DNA of 64,000 bases from Pseudomonas putida (lineage in GTDB: Bacteria; Pseudomonadota; Gammaproteobacteria; Pseudomonadales; Pseudomonadaceae). Of this stretch, positions 57,412-64,000 are shown one piece after another. Made by a program: the position numbers and the translations under genes. The stretch lies in contig NZ_MNAH01000007.1 of NCBI RefSeq assembly GCF_001976065.1, positions 114,005 through 178,004 on the forward strand, read 5' to 3'. The notes under the pieces are model-generated. The model made no database searches, was not told the DNA's origin, and worked only from the letters and a program-made list of their open reading frames with translations. The number at the start of each line of letters is the position of its first letter. The stretch's first letter is position 1.

Positions 57412-57632
57412 TTATACTTACGAGTTATCAGCGTTAGTTGCAGGCGCTAGAATACACTTACGTGTTAGCAGGTGATGAGATACTCGCCGAAATACACTTA
57501 CTTGTTATTAGCTGAAGGACAGGCGCTTTGAGTTATACTTACGTGTTACCCATCAAAAGGAAATGCACAGAGTTTACGCTTACACGTTATCAAATCACCG
57601 AAAGGTGCAGGATATTATAACTACGTGTAAAA
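57412..57632 (+). repeat. Six direct repeats at 40-41 bp spacing: probable TnsB-binding end array
   Basis: Repeats of consensus (A/T)TATACTTACGTGTTA occur at 57412-57430, 57451-57470, 57491-57510, 57532-57550, 57572-57592 and 57614-57632. The CTTA core recurs at 57417, 57457, 57497, 57538, 57579 and (as ACTA) 57620, i.e. steps of 40, 40, 41, 41, 41 bp. All point the same way. The last two are most diverged. This fits multiple TnsB sites in a Tn7-like end. Confidence 0.8.
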
Positions 57633-57805
57633 AATGGCTTGGCAAAAGACTCTGGCTTTGCCGGGGGGGGTTGTGAACCGTTCGTCATTAAAACGCAAAA
57701 AGCCAGAAATGAGTTTTAGACTCACTACCTGGCTTTAAAGAGGAGGTTCCAGAATGTAAAACGCGGCCAACCTTGAGGGGTTAAGACCGCGACGAAAAAC
57801 AAGAA

Positions 57806-57850
57806 AAACTACTACGTGTGGTGCGTGTAGTTTCTTCCTTTTTTTCGTCG
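57806..57850 (+). terminator. Terminator-like hairpin upstream of tnsA
   Basis: AAACTAC (57806-57812) pairs with GTAGTTT (57827-57833), followed by CTTCC and a run of T. It could block transcription entering the element from outside. Confidence 0.5.
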
Positions 57851-57893
57851 TCTGTCAACCCCCTCCCATAACTTCGATTTCAGCGAGGCCACT

Positions 57894-57916
57894 CGACAGG
57901 AAAGTGTTGCCTGTCG
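57894..57916. promoter_or_regulatory. Inverted repeat, candidate operator upstream of tnsA
   Basis: CGACAGG (57894-57900) and CCTGTCG (57910-57916) are perfect arms with a 9-bp spacer, 65 bp before tnsA. A third TGTCGAG lies close by. Candidate binding site for a repressor of the transposition genes. Confidence 0.45.
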
Positions 57917-57980
57917 AAAGCCCCAAGTCCAATGCACTTGTCGAGCGTTGTGTAGACGCACGCTTGTGAGGGAGTTGCAG

Positions 57981-58619
57981 ATGCCTGTACGAAAAGTCGT
58001 AACGCGAAGGTCCAACCATTTCAGGGGATTTCACCCGTCACGTAAGAATGGACTGCCTATTGCCTGGGAATCCCAGTTGGAAGCTAGCTTCCTTCGTTTC
58101 CTAGAGCTCTCCCCTGAAGTCCTGACATATGAAGTCCAGCCGTCATTGGAAGTATTTCCCATCGACGGCAAGGAAACCAAATACATACCAGATGTATGCG
58201 TCGATTTTGTCGATGGGACGACGGGGTGGTTTGAAGTTAAACCATCGATGCGCCTTCTCAACCATAAGGTGACGCTGAAAACCAAGGCGATACAAGCTCA
58301 CTTCGCAAGTACGGAGCGTACATTTCATATCGCGACAGAAAAATTAATTCTCGCGATGCCAATGGCTGACAACCTTTTAACGCTGATGTACCACCGGCGC
58401 GGAGCGGACGTATCAGAAGCATACAGTGAAAGCTTGAGCTCTAAGTTCAACAGCGCGCCTCCTCAGACAATGGCTGACTTGATTGATCTGTTGGGTGCGC
58501 AAGAAGCATGGCGATTATTAGGTTTGGGTTACATAGGTATAGATCTGAGAAATCCTGTTTCCGCCTCGACTCCAATTTTCCTGACCGGTGGTCATCGCCA
58601 TGAAAACCTTTTCGCTTAA
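57981..58619 (+). CDS. tnsA: TnsA-type transposon endonuclease
   Basis: A 212-residue restriction-like nuclease that cuts the 5' strands at the transposon ends, giving cut-and-paste transposition with TnsB. The active site of E..D..ExK type is visible: Glu30/Glu34 (AWESQLEASF), Asp71 (YIPDVCVDF) and EVK at 85-87 (WFEVKPS). A C-terminal region for TnsC contact follows. ATG 57981 has GGGAG upstream. It overlaps tnsB by 20 bp. Confidence 0.9.
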   Translation: MPVRKVVTRRSNHFRGFHPSRKNGLPIAWESQLEASFLRFLELSPEVLTYEVQPSLEVFPIDGKETKYIPDVCVDFVDGTTGWFEVKPSMRLLNHKVTLKTKAIQAHFASTERTFHIATEKLILAMPMADNLLTLMYHRRGADVSEAYSESLSSKFNSAPPQTMADLIDLLGAQEAWRLLGLGYIGIDLRNPVSASTPIFLTGGHRHENLFA

Positions 58620-60552
58620 ACCCTCCCTTGTGATAATCCATGAAGATCGCGCTATGCGCTTTTTCGGAAAAAGTGTAAACCACAAACTAATCTTCAAGGA
58701 CGAATATGGAGAACCTATTACTTTCTCCGAGAGAGAGTTTTACCAACTTTTTGATGAACGAAAGATCACTATCGATACAAATCAGCCTCACCTAGGCAAA
58801 ATCCCTTACGTTCGTAATGTTGCGCCAGACTTAACGTGCTTTCCGAAAAATCACTCGGCCGAGGCGGTACGACGTAAACGCTATCTCGATGCTGCGCAAA
58901 CGTTTGAAGGCAAACTCCCAAGCAGAAAAGACTTAAATAAACTGCTTCCGGATCTTGCTAAGCAGCTTGAAGACACGAAGGGAGCCCCCTCAGCGGTTAC
59001 GTTTAGGCGATGGTATTACAAAGCGAAAGGCAACAGCATTGTTGCTTTAGTACCTCTGCACGCAAAAAAAGGTAGAGCCACGGTATACACTCCCGAGTTA
59101 GAGGACCTACTCCTAGATACTCTAAACACGATTTACTTTAAACCCGAATCGGCACCAATTACGCAAGTCTATGAAGAGTTTATTCGCCGCACACACGAAT
59201 ACAACAACGATAAATTGCCGTCTGCTCAACTGAAATATATTTCAGACTCTACTGTTCGACGCTACATCAACAAGCTCGACCCTTACGAGGTCGAAGTAAA
59301 AAAGAATGGACGGCATGCGGCGGAAAAAAAATACCCGAAAGCAGTTGGACAACTTACCGTCAGCAATATTCTAGATCGTTGGGAAATTGACCATACGCCT
59401 CTCGATGTCATGACCGTGGACCCAGTTACAGGTCGTATGATTGGACGCCCTTTCCTGACTGTCGTACTGGACCGCTATAGCAGGATGATCATGGCGTACT
59501 GGCTTCACTTTGCAGCACCCAATACAGAAAGTGTTCTGCGAGTGATAGAAAGAGCAATTAGTCCTAAAGCATCTTGGCTTGCGAAATTCCCTAAAGTTAT
59601 AAATGAATGGCCAGCTCGCGGCCTCCCCTTGCGCATCGTTCCTGATAACGCTGCCGAATTTCACGCTGATAATCTGGTCATCGCATTTACGGAAATGGGT
59701 ATCGAAATAATGTTTCCACGCTCCAGGGGCCCTCAAATGAAGGGTGCTGTCGAGCGTTTTTTTAGAACTCTAAATATGGGGCTCATTCATACGCTTCCAG
59801 GCACTACCTTTTCAAATGTCAAAGAACGCGGGGATTACATTCCTGAAAAGCACGCGTGCCTAACGTTGCAGGCCCTCGAGTCAGCCCTTATTAAATGGAT
59901 AGTCGACATCTATCACCAAACGCCACACAAAGGACTTGACTCGAAAACACCCATGGCAGTCTGGAAAGCCATGGAGCCATCTCGTGTCATACAGATGCCG
60001 GCAGATCTTGACGCCCTGGAGACCGCGTTATCGCACAGGAAACTTTCGACTATACAAGCGTATGGCATCCAACTGTCCAACAACTTTTATCACTCTGATG
60101 AGCTCGCCAGCTTACGAATTAGATTGGGAGAAGAAAAAAAGGTACAGATTAGATATCGTGACGAACTCGGTCACATTTGGGTGCACGATCCTTTTCGCAA
60201 CGTATTTTTTGAAGTTCCAGCAAAGGACAAGCGACTCGTAGGCATGAGCCGAGACTTATACAAAATTGCGACAAAAATAGCTAAATCCGAAAATGCAAAC
60301 AGCATAGATCGAGAGGCCATTCAGCGCGCATATCATCAACTCCGTAAAGATATAGAAGAGGAACGTCGCTCCAACAAACTGCGTATTCGACGTGAGGCAG
60401 CGAAAACAGAAGCTGCGTTGAATAAAAACACTAGTAGCCAACCCACAGCAGCACCATCACCGAACTCGTATGAGTTTCCTTTTGTGGAAAATGATAGCGA
60501 CGGAACACCGTCGATGTTCCCCATTCAATCATTTTCACCAATGGAGGTGTGA
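58600..60552 (+). CDS. tnsB: TnsB-type DDE transposase
   Basis: A 650-residue rve/Mu-type transposase that binds the end repeats and joins 3' ends to the target. The catalytic triad is Asp264 (WEIDHTPLDV), Asp349 (IVPDNAAEFH) and Glu385 (GAVERFFRT), a D-D-35-E spacing. N-terminal helical DNA-binding domains and a C-terminal Mu-C-like barrel flank it. ATG 58600 is used; a GTG four codons earlier is possible. It ends one base before the tnsC start. Confidence 0.93.
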   Translation: MKTFSLKPSLVIIHEDRAMRFFGKSVNHKLIFKDEYGEPITFSEREFYQLFDERKITIDTNQPHLGKIPYVRNVAPDLTCFPKNHSAEAVRRKRYLDAAQTFEGKLPSRKDLNKLLPDLAKQLEDTKGAPSAVTFRRWYYKAKGNSIVALVPLHAKKGRATVYTPELEDLLLDTLNTIYFKPESAPITQVYEEFIRRTHEYNNDKLPSAQLKYISDSTVRRYINKLDPYEVEVKKNGRHAAEKKYPKAVGQLTVSNILDRWEIDHTPLDVMTVDPVTGRMIGRPFLTVVLDRYSRMIMAYWLHFAAPNTESVLRVIERAISPKASWLAKFPKVINEWPARGLPLRIVPDNAAEFHADNLVIAFTEMGIEIMFPRSRGPQMKGAVERFFRTLNMGLIHTLPGTTFSNVKERGDYIPEKHACLTLQALESALIKWIVDIYHQTPHKGLDSKTPMAVWKAMEPSRVIQMPADLDALETALSHRKLSTIQAYGIQLSNNFYHSDELASLRIRLGEEKKVQIRYRDELGHIWVHDPFRNVFFEVPAKDKRLVGMSRDLYKIATKIAKSENANSIDREAIQRAYHQLRKDIEEERRSNKLRIRREAAKTEAALNKNTSSQPTAAPSPNSYEFPFVENDSDGTPSMFPIQSFSPMEV

Positions 60553-60553
60553 C

Positions 60554-61489
60554 ATGAACCTGACGCCGGCCACCGTAAAGACACCCAGGTTAAGCAACCA
60601 TTTTATTACCACCCCTCAGATCGAGAGAACTTCGGCTCGAGTATATGAAGTTATCGATGATACAAGAGCCTCTGGAAAGTCGAAAGGACTTGTCATTTGC
60701 GGACCCAGCGGTGCTGGTAAAAGCACCATGATCAAAAAGATCATAAAGGATCGTCGCATTGAAATCGCTGACGGTCATGAGTTTAAGACCATTTACATGG
60801 ACATACCCTCAAAGCCCACCACAAAATCGATGGGGGAAGCATTTCTGGAGGCTCTACAAGATCCTTTTGCGAGGAAGCATGGCCACTCGGCGGAGTTTAA
60901 ATTACTTCGAATTGTGGGCTTAATCAAATCACTCGGTACTGAGCTAATAATTTTCGACGAAGTTCAGCACATCGTTGAGTATCGCCGAAACACTGAAGAA
61001 ACAAGCAAATGGATCAAGTATTTAATGAACCACACCGGTGCTGCTGTGATCCTTATTGGCATGCGAGAAACTCAAGAAATCTTGAATAATGACCAACAAT
61101 TGCGCAGGCGTTTTTCCGCCACTATTGATTTTGATAGATTCAAAATCAGCAGTCCATCCGCGAACAATTTTTCCTCGCTACTCAGAACCCTGGAGACCAT
61201 TATCAAAGTTAAGTCCGTCAGCCTCACCACCAGCGAAATGCTGCAGAGATTCTACTACGCCTCTTACGGCCTCATAGACTATCTGACAAAGATACTTGAT
61301 CGCGCAGCATTTATTGTTATAAAAAACAAACTAGAGGGAATTACCCTCGAGGTGCTTTTCCAGGCATTTGTCGACGAAGTTTGGAGTGACGCAAAGGACA
61401 ACCGAAATCCTTTCTCCTCTCAGTTTAACTTCCGCTCCCTTATCGGGCGCAACGAACCTTTCTATAAAGTTGACAACGATCGACAATAA
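60554..61489 (+). CDS. tnsC: TnsC/TniB-type AAA+ transposition regulator
   Basis: A 311-residue ATPase that links target selector and transposase. Walker A GPSGAGKST is at residues 50-58, and Walker B LIIFDEVQ has Asp135-Glu136; sensor region VILIGMRET and an arginine-rich finger LRRRF follow. It is shorter than TnsC of Tn7 (555) and close to TniB/CAST TnsC size. ATG 60554 has TGGAGG upstream. Confidence 0.92.
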   Translation: MNLTPATVKTPRLSNHFITTPQIERTSARVYEVIDDTRASGKSKGLVICGPSGAGKSTMIKKIIKDRRIEIADGHEFKTIYMDIPSKPTTKSMGEAFLEALQDPFARKHGHSAEFKLLRIVGLIKSLGTELIIFDEVQHIVEYRRNTEETSKWIKYLMNHTGAAVILIGMRETQEILNNDQQLRRRFSATIDFDRFKISSPSANNFSSLLRTLETIIKVKSVSLTTSEMLQRFYYASYGLIDYLTKILDRAAFIVIKNKLEGITLEVLFQAFVDEVWSDAKDNRNPFSSQFNFRSLIGRNEPFYKVDNDRQ

Positions 61490-61503
61490 CGAGGAGCGCG
61501 ACC

Positions 61504-62568
61504 ATGTTTTATAAAAGTGCTGAATACGTCGACCAACAATTAATTATATTGAGAGAACAAAATGAGGCCAGAAAACTTGCGGCGATGCATAGAATGCACG
61601 CCGCAAATGAGATGCCTGCACCACCCACCATCAATTTATTGATCAAAACCAAACTTTTTCCTTGGGAAAGCCTTGAAAGCTTACTCTTTCGAGTATCTAC
61701 ACTAAATCACCTTTCAGGCATTTCCATTCTGCAGCGTGCACTGATGCTTCCGGAGAATGGGGTGATGTCGATTCAGCGACACCTGCAGTTAGGCGTAGCG
61801 CTAGGCCAGGACCTGAGAGCACTATCTCCAACCATTCCAACCCTAATGAGCAAATCGACAATTAGGCTGCAGGGGCATCTGCTGCCGATCAAGCACCTCG
61901 CACTCAGTTCGTCCCGCGCGTGCCCTCATTGCGTGGAGGAACTTGGATACGGAAAGTCATACTGGTCGTTAGCCCCGTTTTCCGTCTGCGAGATGCATAA
62001 ATGTATGCTGATCGACAGTTGCTCAGCATGTGAAAAGCCGTTATCAGCAACACGCCCCGCTTACGATCGTTGCTCGTGTGGCGCACGTTACTCAAAAACG
62101 ACCTCAACTGACTGCTCTGAACAGATACAAGAAATGAGCAGCATCATTGCAGCCAAATTTACCAGGCAACCTATTGCTGATGGCAGTCGCTTTTATCCGG
62201 ATGAAGTTCTTTCGATGGAGTTGCTGGACGTGCTGGAGTTGTTAGCATTTCTAGCTGCCCTGTCAGAAAACCCGGGTACGACGTACCTGGACTTAAACCG
62301 TAAAGTCGTGAGCCTGAAACTTTGTCATCGGCGCTGTAAAAAGGCGACCAACGCACTATTGGACTGGCCGAATGGTTTCCACAGGTTACTAGCCTCTACT
62401 CGAAGTTTTAGGCCATACAACGAGACGGCCGCCACTGTATACAACAGCATTTCTCACGTCATCGGCGCGATCCCTGCGGGGACGCAACGAAAGTGGTGCC
62501 CCTTTATTCTGTCCGGCGTGGAGAGCTTTTTGAGTAAGCGCGAATCGTGGAGCCATTCTTCTTATTAG
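61504..62568 (+). CDS. tniQ: TniQ/TnsD-family target selector 1
   Basis: A 354-residue protein with a TniQ N-terminal region (FPWESLESLLFRVSTLNHLSG) and zinc-binding clusters at Cys140/Cys143, Cys162/His165, Cys173/Cys176 and Cys190/Cys192. TniQ proteins choose the target DNA and recruit TnsC. It starts 14 bp after tnsC behind GAGGAG. Which target it reads cannot be inferred here. Confidence 0.85.
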   Translation: MFYKSAEYVDQQLIILREQNEARKLAAMHRMHAANEMPAPPTINLLIKTKLFPWESLESLLFRVSTLNHLSGISILQRALMLPENGVMSIQRHLQLGVALGQDLRALSPTIPTLMSKSTIRLQGHLLPIKHLALSSSRACPHCVEELGYGKSYWSLAPFSVCEMHKCMLIDSCSACEKPLSATRPAYDRCSCGARYSKTTSTDCSEQIQEMSSIIAAKFTRQPIADGSRFYPDEVLSMELLDVLELLAFLAALSENPGTTYLDLNRKVVSLKLCHRRCKKATNALLDWPNGFHRLLASTRSFRPYNETAATVYNSISHVIGAIPAGTQRKWCPFILSGVESFLSKRESWSHSSY

Positions 62569-62582
62569 AGGAGAGCGTACCG

Positions 62583-63596
62583 ATGTTCGGCCTAACAGTT
62601 GACCTGAGTGTTATTCCTGGCGAAAGCCTAACGAATTTCCTGCAACGAGTAGCTGCTGCCAACTTTTTAAAGTTAACGGATCTCGTGGCACACCTTAGGG
62701 ATTCTACACAGCCGAACATTTTTCCGAACTCACTGCTCCCAACAACGTGGAGATCAGCCTATGAGCACCTGACATCTCAAACCACAAACAAAACGTGGTC
62801 TTGTCTAAAGCCAAAAATTTGCACCTCCTGTTTTTCGGAGTATCAACAAATCAAGGAGCCCTGGGATCTGACACTTAACACTGTATGCGCTTCACATAAC
62901 ATTTTGCTTAGGGATCGATGCCACCACTGCGCAAGCCCTTTCAACCTTCAGACCATCGAATGCCAAAAATGCCTGCGTTGTGGTGCCTCAATCTTCAACT
63001 GCACAACAGCTCACCACATCGCCTCTAAAGAGGCGGTGTGGTTGTGTTGTGAATTTGAAAAACGACTGAGGGGCACCGACTCTGACGGCGGCTCCCCTAT
63101 CGATCAATTGCATGCCCTGGATCTTCACTGCATTGCAATGTGGTTAGCAGACTTTGGATGCACTGCTGAAAATGCCTTTGCGAAGAGAACCAACAACCTG
63201 TGCAAGGTAGAGAACGCTTATCAAATGACCTCTATGGCCGGCCGACTTTTGTCAGACTGGCCAGCTAACTTTCATTGCTCACTTCAAAAACTGGATGCCC
63301 GCATTGCAACCTCCAAGAGGAATTCAGCGACGAGACATGCAGATCGTTTGAGAATGAACATCTATGAAGGACTTACGAGCCCCGCCTTTGATTTTGTTCG
63401 TTCTGAGCTTGAAGCGCATTCGTTGTATCCAGATTGCACCAGAGACAATTCGCATCTCGGCATCCATTTACCCAGTGAGCCAAGGCAGCTGGCTTCCTTG
63501 GAGGTCGCATCAAAGGCACTCAACCTTAACGTTCCGTTGCTGAAAAGGTTGATCGCCGAAGGCGAGCTTTACGGATACAGTGTAGTGGTCAACTAA
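62583..63596 (+). CDS. TniQ/TnsD-family target selector 2, truncated by an IS
   Basis: The 337-residue frame again has a TniQ start (VIPGESLTNFLQRVAAANFLKL) and zinc ligands Cys80/Cys83, Cys102/His105, Cys113/Cys116 and Cys127/Cys130/Cys133. It is only distantly like TniQ 1. The C-terminus reads a possible DNA-binding helix (VASKALNLNVPLLKRLIAEG) and then runs into the IS end, which supplies the last codons and the stop (SVVVN). TnsD-type proteins are usually longer, so part of the C-terminus is probably lost. Confidence 0.8.
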   Translation: MFGLTVDLSVIPGESLTNFLQRVAAANFLKLTDLVAHLRDSTQPNIFPNSLLPTTWRSAYEHLTSQTTNKTWSCLKPKICTSCFSEYQQIKEPWDLTLNTVCASHNILLRDRCHHCASPFNLQTIECQKCLRCGASIFNCTTAHHIASKEAVWLCCEFEKRLRGTDSDGGSPIDQLHALDLHCIAMWLADFGCTAENAFAKRTNNLCKVENAYQMTSMAGRLLSDWPANFHCSLQKLDARIATSKRNSATRHADRLRMNIYEGLTSPAFDFVRSELEAHSLYPDCTRDNSHLGIHLPSEPRQLASLEVASKALNLNVPLLKRLIAEGELYGYSVVVN

Positions 63597-64000
63597 TCCC
63601 GGACACGACGTTAAGTTTTTTCTCGGCCTGAGCTGGGGCCAGTCCGTTATTGAATTGGTGCGGTCTAATCCAGTTGTACCGATGCATCAGGTAATGACTG
63701 ATGTCGCGGTGCGCTTCTTGAGCTGTCATGTAGCCCACGGTCGGTATCCATTCAGTTTTCAAGCTGCGAAACACACGCTCCATCGGCGCATTATCCCAAC
63801 AGTTTCCACGACGGCTCATGCTTTGGCGCATGCGGTAACGCCAGAGCCGTTGGCGAAACTGGCGACTGCCATATTGCGAGCCCTGATCCGAGTGAAACAG
63901 CAGCCCTTGAGGCCTGCCACGCTGTTCGTAAGCCATGTCCAACGCCTTGATGACCAGATCCGCATCCGGCTTGTTTGACAGCGCCCAACCCACAATTCGG
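63581..64000 (-). mobile_element. IS3-family insertion sequence (partial)
   Basis: The element end probably lies at 63581 (TGTAGTGGTCAACTAATCCC), immediately inside tniQ 2. The transposase gene reads leftward and leaves the window at the right. The other IS end is not visible, so target duplication cannot be checked. Confidence 0.8.
63589..64000 (-). CDS. IS3-family transposase OrfB (5' part missing)
   Basis: The frame begins beyond the window (..RIVGWALSNKPDADLV) and carries the second Asp and the Glu of the DDE triad in FHSDQGSQYGS and GNCWDNAPMERVFRSLKTEW, ending with the IS3-type YNWIRPHQFNNGLAP. It is an integrase-type transposase. Confidence 0.92.
   Translation of the reverse strand, partial: RIVGWALSNKPDADLVIKALDMAYEQRGRPQGLLFHSDQGSQYGSRQFRQRLWRYRMRQSMSRRGNCWDNAPMERVFRSLKTEWIPTVGYMTAQEAHRDISHYLMHRYNWIRPHQFNNGLAPAQAEKKLNVVSGIS

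Larger units (their letters stand above)
57633..57980 (+). other. Structured leader before tnsA
   Basis: The 350 bp hold three hairpins (57699-57736; 57762-57791; 57806-57833, the last followed by a T-rich tract) and an inverted repeat CGACAGG/CCTGTCG at 57894-57916, with another TGTCGAG copy near 57939. A strong AGGAGG precedes an ATG that is immediately followed by a stop (57754-57759). No protein gene is supported. Confidence 0.6.
57396..64000 (+). mobile_element. Tn7-like transposon, left end through second tniQ (right end outside window)
   Basis: The genes tnsA, tnsB, tnsC and two tniQ/tnsD-type genes are in one orientation behind an array of repeats. TnsA+TnsB+TnsC with TniQ-family target selectors defines the Tn7 superfamily. 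Base use becomes visibly AT-richer than in the host genes. The exact terminus is not resolved; TGCAGTAC at 57396 is one candidate, 16 bp before the first repeat. No CRISPR array, cas gene or tnsE is seen in the part available. Confidence 0.85.

Noticed and set aside
57412..57632. Repeat array considered as a CRISPR array
   Set aside because: Repeats are short, imperfect and separated by about 20 bp with shared bases in the spacers. Placement at the end of a Tn7-like element explains them better.
57709..57738. Nine-codon ORF as a real leader peptide
   Set aside because: No ribosome site precedes it and it lies within a hairpin. It is mentioned only as a possible attenuation part.

Overview
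The window is chromosomal DNA of a Pseudomonas, most likely of the fluorescens group. Evidence is the gene order (leuC-leuD-methyltransferase-leuB-asd-asd paralogue-fimV; gltX, tRNA-Glu/Ala genes, EmrAB-type pump, uvrB, aminotransferase), the GC-rich codon use, the FecIRA iron system, an IbpA gene with a Pseudomonas-type ROSE thermometer, and many REP hairpins of the types TGTAGGAGC..GCGAAGG and TGTGGGAGC..GCGA.

Region 1 (1-10.3 kb, mostly minus strand) has the 3'-truncated fimV, a catalytically degenerate Asd paralogue, asd, leuB, a SAM methyltransferase, leuD and leuC, with a divergent LysR regulator: leucine and aspartate-family biosynthesis. Region 2 (10.3-21.7 kb, plus strand) has a five-PAS GGDEF-EAL protein, an orphan PAAR protein with a probable immunity partner, and a tightly overlapping six-gene operon resembling E. 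coli ynbABCD plus an acyltransferase and a small membrane protein. Its parts (acyltransferase, CDP-diglyceride synthase-like, CDP-alcohol transferase, PAP2/dual-specificity phosphatase, hydrolase-methyltransferase) would fit synthesis of a modified phospholipid or related lipid.

Region 3 (21.7-35.3 kb) has ibpA, dusC, a thioesterase, an alpha/beta hydrolase, a TetR regulator with a perfect palindromic operator, a duplicated Glu-Ala tRNA operon, gltX, an EmrAB-type efflux pair, uvrB, an aminotransferase, two small unknown genes and tRNA-Asn. Region 4 (35.3-52.8 kb) is a mixed housekeeping/accessory stretch: purine permease, orphan BrnA-type antitoxin, arylamine N-acetyltransferase, xthA, CACHE-GGDEF protein, RNase T2, two divergent L,D-transpeptidases, patatin, queD-type enzyme, hydrolase, codA, a DapF-like protein in which both catalytic cysteines are serine, and an MFS transporter.

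Region 5 (52.8-57.4 kb) is fecA-fecR-fecI. Upstream of fecI the sequence becomes AT-richer and an element of the Tn7 superfamily begins. It has a left end with six repeats at 40-41 bp spacing, a structured leader, then tnsA, tnsB, tnsC and two different tniQ/tnsD-type genes. The second tniQ is cut by an IS3-family insertion that runs off the window. This partly visible transposon is the most distinctive accessory system here; its cargo and right end lie outside the window.
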